Source: Aeromonas piscicola (GTDB lineage Bacteria > Pseudomonadota > Gammaproteobacteria > Enterobacterales > Aeromonadaceae). Taken from it: a stretch of DNA of 64,000 nt. The stretch spans positions 62,001 through 126,000 of the forward strand of contig NZ_CDBL01000071.1 of NCBI RefSeq assembly GCF_000820005.1, written 5' to 3'. A program made the translations under genes and the position numbers. Shown piece by piece: positions 43,966 through 51,936 of this stretch (position 1 is the first letter of the stretch; each line of letters starts with the position of its first letter). Below the pieces are notes generated by a model. It ran no database searches, was not told where the DNA came from, and saw only the letters and a program-made list of their open reading frames with translations.

Positions 43966-44157
43966 TTATGTCAGCAGCCGATCCGCCACGAATGCGACGG
44001 TGTCGCCGCCGTCCGGTGTCATTGCATCGGCCTTGTTCATCAGGTGAGTAATTAACGCCTCTCGATGCTCTGGGCGAGCGTCGGCCAAGCGAGCTCTAGT
44101 TGTCTCTGCGATGAGGTGGTGCGTATCTTGTTTACGAGCAGGAAAGCGCGGCACCAT
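43966..44157 (-). CDS. Small early protein overlapping the end of gene A
   Basis: A 63-residue protein reading MVPRFPARKQDTHHLIAETTRARLADARPEHREALITHLMNK.... The helical, charged sequence looks genuine, unlike its out-of-frame upstream extension. It overlaps the 3' end of the replication gene by 26 bases. Start uncertain; an ATG at 44184 is an alternative. Function unknown. Confidence 0.45.
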   Translation of the reverse strand: MVPRFPARKQDTHHLIAETTRARLADARPEHREALITHLMNKADAMTPDGGDTVAFVADRLLT

Positions 44158-46735
44158 CAGCGGGTGCCCCGAAAAACTCGGCATTGCCGATTGCCTCCCG
44201 GTGGTGCTCGACTGGCGGTTGTGGCCACGTCCGCAGATCGATGGTATCGCGCAGCCGGTCAAGCTGGGCGCTGGCTGCCTCGGCGTCACCGTCCCCCAGG
44301 GCATCCAGCAACACCAGGGCATCATCGGCGCCGGTGGCTGTCATGCTGGCCAGCCAGGCCGCTGGATCTCCCGACTGGGCCAGTAGGCCCCGCACATCCT
44401 TGAGCTCTGCCCGACGTTTTGCCTCCCGGCGCCTGGCTTCGGCTTCAATTTGATACGGTGATGGCTCGTTTGGTGATTCGAACGGGTGCCGTTCGGTCAC
44501 TTTCAACTCGCCACCCCGGATGTAAACTGACCGGTCCCCCGTTCTGACAATCAAGCCGCGCCGGACCATGGCCACTTCTTCATCACATAGCCCCAAATGG
44601 AATATATTTGCTCCTCTCAATGGATCCTCTTTAGATCCTCGGAGATCGTTGCGTACAGTTGTTGCCAGAGCTCCAAGGGGGGAAAGACCCTCGCGTTGCT
44701 CGCAAACATTTAACTCGCGGGGCTCGCCCACACCAACAGACACCCCAGCCGGAGCCCCTGGGGCTGTGTGTGAGCCACATTTACGGAGCACCCATTCCCC
44801 TGAGCGGGTTTGCTGGATAAGGCCGTCAGTGGCCCGCACGCCAACAAGCTTGGTTTGCAGTTCGCCGTACTGGTTGTAGTGCTCGGCAAGGGCGGTGCGA
44901 TGGATACTTAGGGGGCGTTCATCACGCCGGCAACAGGGGCCGCCCATGGCCTGGGTGAAGTTCTTCCAGTCCACAGCGTCGGCATAGCGCCGGCACTCTT
45001 CCATCACTGGGCTGGCCAGTGGTGCAACGGGGATCCCCTTGGCCTCTTGCAGGCGGCCAGGCAGGCGGCGCAGTTCGCGCCAGATCCCGACCGGTGGGCC
45101 CTTCAAGGGCTGGAACTGGCGTAACCCCCAGAGCGAGGCCCAGGCCCGCACCCGGCGGGCGCCTTCGGTGGCGGCGGTTTCGGCTTCCAGGTCGCCCTCG
45201 TCACCGACCCGGTGGCCGTCGATGTTCTTGGCGATGTACTTGACGATATAGCCCACAGCGCCGCCTTTCTCAGGGTCCATCACCTTCCAGTCAAATCGCG
45301 GTTTGATATCGCTATAGGGTTGCTTGCTGTCGGGGTGGCGCTTGCGCACCAGGTCATCCTTGTCATGGCTCAGGGCGTAACGTTGCAGGATACCGATCAG
45401 GCGGTGCTGGTATTCTGGCTTGACCCAGATGAGCAAATGCCAGTGGGGCGTACCATCGTGATGGGGCTCGACTACCCGAAAGCCGAAATAGTCGATGGGG
45501 TCTTCCATCAGGAATTCCCCCCGCAGTGATAAGTTGCGATCGAGGGCAGAGCGGCAGCGCTTCCACAGCTCGCTGATGTAGTGCTGCGCATCGCGGGGGG
45601 AGGAACCATCGTGCTTGGGGTTTTCTGTTGTGCTGTCGGCCTTGCCGGCTTGGGAAGCCTTCACCGTCTTCCAGGGGTGAAAACGGCTCGGTGCTGTCCA
45701 GGTGAAGAACAGGCCCACATAACCCATCTCGTCAGCCACATCAGAAAAGCCCCGGGCCCGCACTACCAGTTCATGGCGGCGGTTCTGTGGGTTGGCGATG
45801 GAGGCTTTCACTGCATCTTCCAGACTGATGATGATGTCATCCTGGGTGTTATAGGCTTCCATGTCTTTGAGCCAGGCGGCGGCCATCCGCTGGCGCTCGA
45901 TAAAGGCTTGCAAGCCCTGACTTGATACGTAGGCCGAGACCCCCTTGCGCACTTTGCCGAGCAGGATGGCGCAGTGCTCGTTGTACTGGTCCCATATTTT
46001 GCGCAGGCGCCTGACCCACCACTTGGGATCAAGCCAGCGGATAAGGTGGTGGGTAATGAAATCGTCGCGGCTGGCGGCCGTTCTGAACTTGGGCATGCGA
46101 GGCAGCATGCCCCAGGCGGCCAGCGGTTGGCGGCACACCTTCCACAAACGGATCGCCGGTACCTGCTCAGCACCGAAATCGGTGGTGGCATTAAACAGCC
46201 GGGTAACCCGCTCGACGTAGTTGACGGCCAGGCGTTCGCGGCTCTCCTTGGTACGCAGTGATTCGAGGGGTTCGGGAATGACGTTCTGTACCTGGCGCAG
46301 AGTGGTGATGCGGCTTGATAGCCAGCGGTTGGCCTCCTTGCTGATGGCCACCCCTTTGAGCACATCAGGGGCACGGCGGGCGCAGTAGCCCACGAACAAT
46401 TCGGCGATCAGCTCTCTGGGCAGTTCTACCCCAGGCCCGCCGTTGGCGCGGGGGATGGGACGCTCCAGCAGGTCAAGCGCCCAGTCCAAATCGTAGGCCC
46501 CCTGGATCTCGACGAAATAGGAACGGATGGCGGCTATCTGGCTATCGAGATCCTGCGCGGCGGCTGGACGGCGAGCCGGTGGGAGGCGCGAATGGTTCAG
46601 GGAGCACAGCGACACGCGCCGGGCTCCCATGATGTTTCGTGCCAGGGCTTTGACGGCTGCGGCCAATTTCCAGGCAGCGGGCTGCTTGGGTGGGATGGGC
46701 TTGGCGTCGAACAGCTCGGCGTAGTAGTCCCGCAT
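44132..46735 (-). CDS. Replication initiation endonuclease GpA
   Basis: An 867-residue P2 A-type rolling-circle initiator. The HUH pair is His431/His433 in PHHDGTPHWHLLIW, and the paired catalytic tyrosines are Tyr496 and Tyr500 in GYIVKYIAKNIDG, as in P2 A (YxxxY). It nicks the phage origin, which in P2 lies inside A itself, and stays attached to the 5' end. It is the last large gene of the early operon. The ATG overlaps the preceding stop by 1 base (TGATG). Confidence 0.92.
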   Translation of the reverse strand: MRDYYAELFDAKPIPPKQPAAWKLAAAVKALARNIMGARRVSLCSLNHSRLPPARRPAAAQDLDSQIAAIRSYFVEIQGAYDLDWALDLLERPIPRANGGPGVELPRELIAELFVGYCARRAPDVLKGVAISKEANRWLSSRITTLRQVQNVIPEPLESLRTKESRERLAVNYVERVTRLFNATTDFGAEQVPAIRLWKVCRQPLAAWGMLPRMPKFRTAASRDDFITHHLIRWLDPKWWVRRLRKIWDQYNEHCAILLGKVRKGVSAYVSSQGLQAFIERQRMAAAWLKDMEAYNTQDDIIISLEDAVKASIANPQNRRHELVVRARGFSDVADEMGYVGLFFTWTAPSRFHPWKTVKASQAGKADSTTENPKHDGSSPRDAQHYISELWKRCRSALDRNLSLRGEFLMEDPIDYFGFRVVEPHHDGTPHWHLLIWVKPEYQHRLIGILQRYALSHDKDDLVRKRHPDSKQPYSDIKPRFDWKVMDPEKGGAVGYIVKYIAKNIDGHRVGDEGDLEAETAATEGARRVRAWASLWGLRQFQPLKGPPVGIWRELRRLPGRLQEAKGIPVAPLASPVMEECRRYADAVDWKNFTQAMGGPCCRRDERPLSIHRTALAEHYNQYGELQTKLVGVRATDGLIQQTRSGEWVLRKCGSHTAPGAPAGVSVGVGEPRELNVCEQREGLSPLGALATTVRNDLRGSKEDPLRGANIFHLGLCDEEVAMVRRGLIVRTGDRSVYIRGGELKVTERHPFESPNEPSPYQIEAEARRREAKRRAELKDVRGLLAQSGDPAAWLASMTATGADDALVLLDALGDGDAEAASAQLDRLRDTIDLRTWPQPPVEHHREAIGNAEFFGAPADGAALSCS

Positions 46736-47019
46736 CAGAACGGCAGCGGCTCATCACAGCGCAGATGGGCAAGATACCGCTCCTGGTGAGCAATGGTATC
46801 CAACGCTTTCATGCGGTCGCGGCGCGTCCATCTGCATTCAAAGAGCAGGCGGCACAAGGCGAATTTTGGTGCTGGCAGGCGAGCCTCCCGCAAGGCAAGG
46901 AGCTGGCGCTGACACTGACGAAGGGCTTCCAGCTGTACCTTGGCAATGAATGACAAGGCGGCAATGTCGGCCTCAAGCTCCGCGTGCAGCGCTGAAAAAT
47001 CCGGGGTGTTCTCGGTCAT
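46735..47019 (-). CDS. Early operon protein of 94 residues
   Basis: MTENTPDFSALHAELEADIAALSFIAKVQLEALRQCQRQLLALREARLPAP..., mainly helical, with two Cys in ALCRLLFECRW. The ATG at 47019 overlaps the upstream stop codon (ATGA) and has GAGGTGA upstream. It directly precedes gene A, so a replication-associated role such as that of P2 B is possible, but I see no homology. Confidence 0.6.
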   Translation of the reverse strand: MTENTPDFSALHAELEADIAALSFIAKVQLEALRQCQRQLLALREARLPAPKFALCRLLFECRWTRRDRMKALDTIAHQERYLAHLRCDEPLPF

Positions 47020-47447
47020 CTGATCACCTCGCCCAGTCCATGCAGTAGGGCGCACTCTTCCCACCAGTTGCCGATCTCGATGGCAAGTTCTGTATCCCCC
47101 TGACCGAGCGCTTGCCAGTAGATAGAACGGATCGCCCCCAGGGCCAGGAGCTCTGGGGCAACATCAACAGCAAGGTATTCCGCACGGTAGGTCAGCCAGT
47201 GGATGTACAGACTGCTGCGCTGTTGGCTCAGCTCACCGGCTTCGGTGTCCTCATCGTCTCCACTGTCATCATCCAGCAGCGCATCTGGGCGGCTTGTGGC
47301 CACAAGCTGGATCTGGATGTGTTGCGGGCCTGAATACACGCTGCCCATACAAACCCGATTGTCATCAGCCCGGGCTGCGAACATGTCAGCCAACATTCCC
47401 TCGATCAGCTTGGGTGCCTGGCTGGCGATCTTAATTGCGTCGCTCAT
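47016..47447 (-). CDS. Early operon protein of 143 residues
   Basis: MSDAIKIASQAPKLIEGMLADMFAARADDNRVC..., an alpha/beta-looking protein with an acidic centre (LLDDDSGDDEDTEAGE) and a hydrophobic C-terminal half (YIHWLTYRAEYLAVDVAPELLALGAI). Overlaps both neighbours by 4 bases. Unrecognised. Confidence 0.6.
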   Translation of the reverse strand: MSDAIKIASQAPKLIEGMLADMFAARADDNRVCMGSVYSGPQHIQIQLVATSRPDALLDDDSGDDEDTEAGELSQQRSSLYIHWLTYRAEYLAVDVAPELLALGAIRSIYWQALGQGDTELAIEIGNWWEECALLHGLGEVIR

Positions 47448-47680
47448 GCTGCTACTTCCTGCTCGATGCGGCGGGCGTGTCTGCGGCCCTCAATTCTGCC
47501 GACCATGTCTAGCAACTGCTGACGGACGACGACAAGGCCATAATCAGCAGCTAAGTCAATCAGGGCCTCCAGGGCCACCCTGATGCAGAACAGCTCAGCA
47601 TCGGACATTGATGGCCGGTATGAACTGATGACGGTGTTGGCCGTCGAGCAGATCCCGGCTGAGAGCGCAGACATATCCAT
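47444..47680 (-). CDS. Early operon protein of 78 residues
   Basis: MDMSALSAGICSTANTVISSYRPSMSDAELFCIRVALEALIDLAADYGLVVVRQQLLD..., helical and soluble, preceded by GAGGGAAA. It is coupled by a 4-base overlap to the next gene. Unrecognised. Confidence 0.55.
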   Translation of the reverse strand: MDMSALSAGICSTANTVISSYRPSMSDAELFCIRVALEALIDLAADYGLVVVRQQLLDMVGRIEGRRHARRIEQEVAA

Positions 47681-47783
47681 AGCATTTCCCTCGTAGTGGT
47701 TATCAATGAACCCCCACGCATAGAGGCTCAGCGATAAGGCCGGCGAACCGGCCAGGTGTTATTGATTGAGCGAGTTGACGGTA

Positions 47784-48056
47784 TTAGCGGTTGGGACCAC
47801 TTGGCAGGGGGCCTGCACCGGTCAGCAACCAGAAGGTGTGCACCATCAGCTCAGGGTGATTGGCAACCTTCAAGAACAGCCCACCGCCGATCTCGCGATA
47901 GCAGAGCTCGTAGTTTTTGAGGGTGGTAGGCGGGATCCCCAGCTTTTCGGCGAACTTGGGACGACTCAGCCCTAGGATTTCGCGTAGGTGGCGCAGACGA
48001 ACACTGGCCTCAATGTTGAGATCAGATATGGACTCAGAGGTGTTAGGCATGGACAT
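47784..48056 (-). CDS. XRE-type helix-turn-helix regulator of the early operon
   Basis: A 90-residue protein whose core LRHLREILGLSRPKFAEKLGIPPTTLKNYELCYREIG is an XRE helix-turn-helix. A short C-terminal helix follows (VNWHPELMVHTFWLLTG-like). It sits in the early operon downstream of Cox, suggesting a second regulator besides CI. Two in-frame ATGs two codons apart (48056, 48050) are possible starts. It ends like the CI protein of this phage (FWLLTG/WFLTD), hinting that both come from one family. Confidence 0.75.
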   Translation of the reverse strand: MSMPNTSESISDLNIEASVRLRHLREILGLSRPKFAEKLGIPPTTLKNYELCYREIGGGLFLKVANHPELMVHTFWLLTGAGPLPSGPNR

Positions 48057-48258
48057 GGCGGTGGCTCCAGTAGTGGGCGATGGCGTTGAGATGGCAATGG
48101 GTGTCGAACCAGCGCACTGCGACGCGGGCGTATTGGCGTTCGACGTAGCTATGAGCTCGTGCGGACGGTATTGGCACCCAGGCAGATAGCCGTAAGACCA
48201 GCAGGGTGCAGCGCACCCCGTGGCCAGCAGCGCGGGGGCTGATGGGATGGAAGGCCAT
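48043..48258 (-). CDS. 71-residue early protein, unknown
   Basis: MAFHPISPRAAGHGVRCTLLVLRLSAWVPIPSARAHSYVERQYARVAVRWFDTHCHLNAIAHYW..., basic, with His and Cys near the end. The ATG overlaps the stop codon of the upstream 60-residue gene. Overlaps the downstream regulator by 14 bases. Unrecognised. Confidence 0.5.
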   Translation of the reverse strand: MAFHPISPRAAGHGVRCTLLVLRLSAWVPIPSARAHSYVERQYARVAVRWFDTHCHLNAIAHYWSHRHVHA

Positions 48259-48440
48259 CACAGGCCCCCTTTGTGGTGGTTGACCAATGCCCACAGGCCA
48301 CCCCACGCCATGGCGGCGGGGCGTTCGGCGACGGCGATACGGTCAGGGTTCGTTTTGAGGTGGCGACCAGCGTTGCCCGCCATCTTGCGGTTTTGGAGCC
48401 GAGCATTGCGGACGGCGTGACGAATAGGTAATATGTGCAT
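48258..48440 (-). CDS. 60-residue early protein, unknown
   Basis: MHILPIRHAVRNARLQNRKMAGNAGRHLKTNPDRIAVAERPAAMAWGGLWALVNHHKGGL, split here as a basic N-terminal half and a hydrophobic C-terminal half. Coupled to the next gene by TGATG. Unrecognised. Confidence 0.45.
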   Translation of the reverse strand: MHILPIRHAVRNARLQNRKMAGNAGRHLKTNPDRIAVAERPAAMAWGGLWALVNHHKGGL

Positions 48441-48479
48441 GTCAATACTTCCTGAACAGACTTGTTGATAGGAACCCCG

Positions 48480-48902
48480 TTAGGCGTTTGCAGCGCCGTT
48501 GACCGGGGTTTTTTCTTGCCCGCAATTTGCGGTTTGTGGGTTATTGACCAGTGTCATCAATAAGCCCTTACTCTTCGCCAGCCGCTCGGCCGGCCCGGTT
48601 TCCTCTCTTGGTTTTTCTTCTGATTGCAGCTCTGGTAGGCAGCCGGTATGCCACTCATATTCCGACATGCGTCCATGGAAGAGATCCTGTAATCCGAGGT
48701 CTATCACCGCCTGACGAATGGCCTCTTTGTCGGCCCGGCCGATAGGCAATACTTCCCTTGCAAACGTGAACGGCAACTGGGCGGTAAAGCAGATAGCTTC
48801 ACGTTGCTTCTGGCTTGCCTCGCGCCAGTAGCGTGGGACTTGGGACTTGCTCTGTAGGAGTTTGGCCCGGAGCAGGGCCGGATAATCTTCGCGGGGGTTC
48901 AT
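48480..48902 (-). CDS. 140-residue early protein after Cox
   Basis: MNPREDYPALLRAKLLQSKSQVPRYWREASQKQREAICFTAQLPFTFAREV... is a soluble, helix-rich protein with a Glu/Lys/Pro-rich linker near residue 100. The ATG overlaps the Cox stop (ATGA). In the equivalent P2 and K139 position lie early regulators or replication helpers. I do not recognise it. Confidence 0.6.
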   Translation of the reverse strand: MNPREDYPALLRAKLLQSKSQVPRYWREASQKQREAICFTAQLPFTFAREVLPIGRADKEAIRQAVIDLGLQDLFHGRMSEYEWHTGCLPELQSEEKPREETGPAERLAKSKGLLMTLVNNPQTANCGQEKTPVNGAANA

Positions 48903-49219
48903 AAAGCAGGCTCCAACCCTAACCAACGTAACCACCCTTCGCGGATTTCTTTGGGGCGACTTTCGAATGCCTTTTTCATTCCTGCATTCCATGCAGGCAG
49001 GTACACCCAGTATTCGGCCCGCGAGGAGGGGTTGTGCGGATCCTTCATTTCGATGACCGGTACCTTTCCTTTTTCAATCATTCCTCGTACAGCCTTTTCA
49101 GATTTACCAATCATCTTCGCGAAAGCTTGGCGAGATACGACGTCCGATGGACTGATGATTGGGTCCGCCACCACCCACATCGCGCTAACTGGCTGGTCAT
49201 TTTTGATTGATGCATTCAT
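48899..49219 (-). CDS. Cox-like regulator/excisionase
   Basis: A 106-residue protein that opens the early operon, divergent from CI. VVSRQAFAKMIGKSEKAVRGMIEKGKVPVIEM forms a MerR/excisionase-like winged helix, as in Cox of P2 and K139. Such proteins repress the CI promoter and direct excision. The motif aMIGKSEKAVRGMIEKGK and the genomic position make the call good. The C-terminal half (WVYLPAWNAGMKKAFESRPKEIREGWLRW) is K139-like. Confidence 0.75.
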   Translation of the reverse strand: MNASIKNDQPVSAMWVVADPIISPSDVVSRQAFAKMIGKSEKAVRGMIEKGKVPVIEMKDPHNPSSRAEYWVYLPAWNAGMKKAFESRPKEIREGWLRWLGLEPAL

Positions 49220-49341
49220 CTGATATCCTCTCCGGTTAGCCTTCTAATGGGCCACAGTGGACTGTAATGGGCTTAAATGGTGGTGGTTGCTTATCGCCAC
49301 TAAAGTTGTTGATTAGCCATAAGATAGAGGATACGCAATTT
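49220..49341. promoter_or_regulatory. Early/lysogenic switch: divergent cox-cI operator region
   Basis: A 122-bp region between divergent cox and cI. TAATGGGC occurs at 49245-49252 and 49265-49272, exactly 20 bases apart (two helical turns). The core ATGGGC recurs at 50750-50755 and 50760-50765 near attR, 10 bases apart, so these may be boxes for Cox, which acts at both places in P2. Confidence 0.5.
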
Positions 49342-49641
49342 ATGTCAATAGGGATTAAGGAGAAACTGGCGTTAGTCAGGGAGTCTGAACGTCTAAATAA
49401 GAAGGATTTCGCTGAGATGACTGGAGTTGTGTATAGCACTTATGTGTATTACGAAAACGGGCGTAATGCCCCTTCGGCTGAGGTTGTGATGAAGATCTTT
49501 CAGCATCCACGATTACAAAAATATGCGCTCTGGTTCTTGACCGACCAGGTCGCACCTGAATCCGGTCAAATCGCGCCGGTTCTCGCACACTCTGGGCAAG
49601 ACGCAACAACCTCGCCACACTCAGACCAGAAGACTGGCTAA
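49342..49641 (+). CDS. CI-like prophage repressor
   Basis: A 99-residue protein with an N-terminal XRE helix-turn-helix (SIGIKEKLALVRESERLNKKDFAEMTGVVYSTYVYYENGRNAPS) and a short C-terminal tail. It is the size of P2 C (99 residues) and, like it, has no LexA-type self-cleavage domain, so induction should not use RecA directly. The ATG at 49342 has GAGG upstream. Divergent from Cox and followed by int, the P2/K139 order. Confidence 0.8.
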   Translation: MSIGIKEKLALVRESERLNKKDFAEMTGVVYSTYVYYENGRNAPSAEVVMKIFQHPRLQKYALWFLTDQVAPESGQIAPVLAHSGQDATTSPHSDQKTG

Positions 49642-49731
49642 CTGTTCACCTAGCGTTTTTATCATTCATAAATGCGCAAAGTATCAGCTGTGAGTCGCTA
49701 GGAAATGTAAGCAGTACCGGAGGGCTTCATC

Positions 49732-50718
49732 ATGTCGATTAAGAAGCTCGATGATGGTCGGTACGAAGTGGACGTGAGACCGCAGGGTCGTAAGGGAAAA
49801 CGGATCCGGCGGAAGTTTTTCAAAAAGCACGAGGCAACCGCATTTGAGCGGCATGTGCTGGCAAATCAGCATGACAAAGCTTGGCTCAGCAAGCCAAAAG
49901 ATATTCGCCCCTTGTCTGAGCTGATCCGTCAGTGGTGGCTCTACTTCGGGCAGAACGCCAAGTGGGGTGCCAGGAATAAAAAGATGTTGGAGCGAGTGGC
50001 AGAGGGACTGGGCTTTGTTTGTGCGTTTCAGATAGATGAGTCGAGCATCGCAGCCTATCGTGCAAATCGCCTGCTGAGTGGTAACAAGGCCAGCACAGTG
50101 AACCGTGAGATCGCCTGTTTAAGCGGGATGTTTAGCTTCTTGATAACGGCGAAGCTGTTTCATGGTGACAACCCTCTGAGTGCTGTTCGCAAGTTGAAGG
50201 TAGCCCCCACGGCCATGAGCTATCTAACCTCCCCAGAGATAGCCTCACTTTTGGAGATCTTGTCCGGGGATAACTTGAAAATTGTGGTGTTCTGTTTGAA
50301 CACAGGCGCACGGTGGAGCGAAGCGGCAGGTCTGCTGGCCGAACATGTAATCAACCAGCGGGCTATTTTCATTGAGACCAAGAATGGCCGCAAACGAGTA
50401 GTGCCTATCTCGGAGGAGGTGGAACAATTCATCATGGGTAATGGTACTAGCCTGCTTTTTTCCCAGGCAAACTATTTCCTTATTAGGGAGGCACTTCGGA
50501 CAGTGAAGCCAAACATTCCGAAAGGCCAAGCGTTGCATATTTTGAGGCACACCTATGCGACGCATTTCATGATCAATGGGGGCAATATCATCACGCTACA
50601 ACGGATTTTGGGGCACGCTAACATTCAGCAGACCATGACGTATGCGCACTTTGCTCCTGACTACTTACAAGATGCGGTAAGGCTAAATCCTCTGGGAGGT
50701 AAACTCGCCATGTTGTGA
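49732..50718 (+). CDS. int: Tyrosine integrase
   Basis: A 328-residue phage integrase: N-terminal arm-binding fold (RYEVDVRPQGRKGKRIRRKFF), core-binding helices (about 60-150) and catalytic domain. Active-site residues are Arg194 (TGARWSEA), His269 and Arg272 (HILRHTYATHF), His295 (LGHANIQQ) and nucleophile Tyr304 (TMTYAHF). It resembles P2 Int. It ends about 100 bp from attR, the expected place. All catalytic residues are intact. Confidence 0.93.
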   Translation: MSIKKLDDGRYEVDVRPQGRKGKRIRRKFFKKHEATAFERHVLANQHDKAWLSKPKDIRPLSELIRQWWLYFGQNAKWGARNKKMLERVAEGLGFVCAFQIDESSIAAYRANRLLSGNKASTVNREIACLSGMFSFLITAKLFHGDNPLSAVRKLKVAPTAMSYLTSPEIASLLEILSGDNLKIVVFCLNTGARWSEAAGLLAEHVINQRAIFIETKNGRKRVVPISEEVEQFIMGNGTSLLFSQANYFLIREALRTVKPNIPKGQALHILRHTYATHFMINGGNIITLQRILGHANIQQTMTYAHFAPDYLQDAVRLNPLGGKLAML

Positions 50719-50766
50719 CCACATCGCGTCCACACTCAGATGGTTTTACATGGGCACCAATGGGCC
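50716..50766. promoter_or_regulatory. Putative integrase/Cox arm sites next to attR
   Basis: tgaccacatcg at 50716-50726 and gtccacac at 50728-50735 both recur on the attL side (17871-17881 and 17861-17868). They probably form P and P' arm sites. ATGGGC boxes at 50750 and 50760 match those in the cox-cI region. Confidence 0.5.
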
Positions 50767-50819
50767 CCAATGCAGTAAAACCGGAAAGCTCGGCAGGTAA
50801 TCTAAGCCGCGGGCACAAT

Positions 50820-50841
50820 ACAAGGCCACCGGACGGTGGCC
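50820..50841. other. attR of the prophage
   Basis: acaaggccaccg, one variable base and acggtggcc, followed by ttggttttttacc. Here the T run survives, showing the original bacterial terminator of which attL keeps only the stem. Confidence 0.8.
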
Positions 50842-50880
50842 TTGGTTTTTTACCCTGTAGACGACAGGCGCCTGACTCAC

Positions 50881-51129
50881 TTAGAGATAAAAGGCCTCAA
50901 CGGTGCCTTTCAGGGTGATCAGAATGGGCTGACCGCGGCGATCCAGCGCCTTGGGGGAGGGGATTTTTACCCAGCCTTCGCTGATGCAATACTCTTCGAC
51001 GTTGGTGCGCTCTTTGCCATTGAGTCGAATACCAATCTGGTGTTCGAAACAGGCGGCGACATGGTGCGGGCTGCGCGGGTTGCCTGCAAGGCGATCCGGC
51101 AGTGCCGGCTTGGTGTTGGTATCGCTCAT
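50881..51129 (-). CDS. DUF3297 family protein
   Basis: An 82-residue soluble protein (MSDTNTKPALPDRLAGNPRSPHHVAACFEHQIGIRLNGKERTNVEEYCISEGWVKIPSPKALDRRGQPILITLKGTVEAFY), the conserved gammaproteobacterial DUF3297 pattern with NPRSPHH and GKERTNVEEY. Role unknown. It is the host gene converging on the att terminator from the right. Confidence 0.85.
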   Translation of the reverse strand: MSDTNTKPALPDRLAGNPRSPHHVAACFEHQIGIRLNGKERTNVEEYCISEGWVKIPSPKALDRRGQPILITLKGTVEAFYL

Positions 51130-51408
51130 CAATATGACCTGAAATGGATAAAAAGTGCGTCATTGTAGAGAATGCCGCCATGGCATTCAAGGTGGCCATA
51201 ATGCGTGCAACAACCCCCTCTTCCATGCTGGATGCGAGACGGAACCTGCGTATTCATGGACGATGCGGCCTTCATCTTCCGTCACCGCCAAGTCGCAGAC
51301 CTGCCGGCTTCTGGCTGCTGTTTCATGCTTGCGATCATGCCCAACTGTGTATCACCTGAGCTGTGCTTCGCTTTGTTTTCTGAAGGCGCTGGGCGTTAGG
51401 CCGGCATC

Positions 51409-51891
51409 ATGAAGTATCGTTTCTTGCTACTCATGCTGATATGTCCGGTCGCACTCGCTGACGCCGTCAATATCCACCAATTCCCCAGGGGGACGCAGGG
51501 TATTTTGTCGGTAGAGCGTCTGACCCAGGGGAAACTGTTGTGGCTACAGGGGAGGGTTGGTGAGGGGAGCTATACCCGTGTTGATGGCGAAGGGCGTCAC
51601 TGTACGATCAAAGTGCCGGTTGTCGTGGGTAGTGTTGCGAATACCGGGCTGGGGATAGACGCTGTGGAGGGGTTGTCAATCATTGTGATGAATAAGCGGT
51701 TAAGCGAGGCCTTAATCAAGGGGGAGCGCATTAATAGCAACGAATGGCAGTTTGTTGCGCTGGCGGAGCATCGTGTCGCAGATGGTTACATAGTAAAAGG
51801 CATAGCGGCAGATGAAGGATTCGTGCTCAATTCAAAACGGCGCTGGATTTCCTGGCTATTGGATGAGACGCCCATGCTGCATTGTCAGTAA
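51409..51891 (+). CDS. Secreted hypothetical protein
   Basis: A 160-residue protein with a signal peptide (MKYRFLLLMLICPVALA) and a beta-rich mature domain (GKLLWLQGRVGEGSYTRVDGEGRHCTIKVPVVVGSVANTGLGIDAV) with two Cys, one at the extreme C-terminus. AT-richer than its neighbours. The next element is a very long terminator hairpin. Unrecognised family; periplasmic or secreted. Confidence 0.6.
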   Translation: MKYRFLLLMLICPVALADAVNIHQFPRGTQGILSVERLTQGKLLWLQGRVGEGSYTRVDGEGRHCTIKVPVVVGSVANTGLGIDAVEGLSIIVMNKRLSEALIKGERINSNEWQFVALAEHRVADGYIVKGIAADEGFVLNSKRRWISWLLDETPMLHCQ

Positions 51892-51894
51892 CCG

Positions 51895-51932
51895 CATAGT
51901 AAAACACCGCCTGTGGGCGGTGTTTTACTATG
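51895..51932. terminator. Bidirectional terminator with 17-bp perfect stem
   Basis: catagtaaaacaccgcc/ggcggtgttttactatg around tgtg, directly after the 51891 stop and 5 bases before the convergent stop at 51937. Confidence 0.85.
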
Positions 51933-51936
51933 GGCT

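Larger units (their letters stand above)
17790..50841. mobile_element. Complete P2-family prophage (phiO18P/K139-like), about 33.0 kb
   Basis: The element lies between 22-bp near-identical att repeats. It contains integrase, CI, Cox, replication A, Ogr activator, portal, terminase, scaffold, capsid, small terminase, head and tail completion, sheath, tube, holin, lysin, spanins, frameshifted chaperone, tape measure, baseplate and fibres, in the P2 order with P2-like divergent terminase/portal and scaffold/capsid operons. No essential gene is broken. Excision would give about 33,030 bp, close to the roughly 34 kb I remember for Aeromonas phage phiO18P. Two AT-rich accessory regions (17.9-20.2 kb and 41.8-43.9 kb) carry non-structural cargo. 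Confidence 0.93.
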
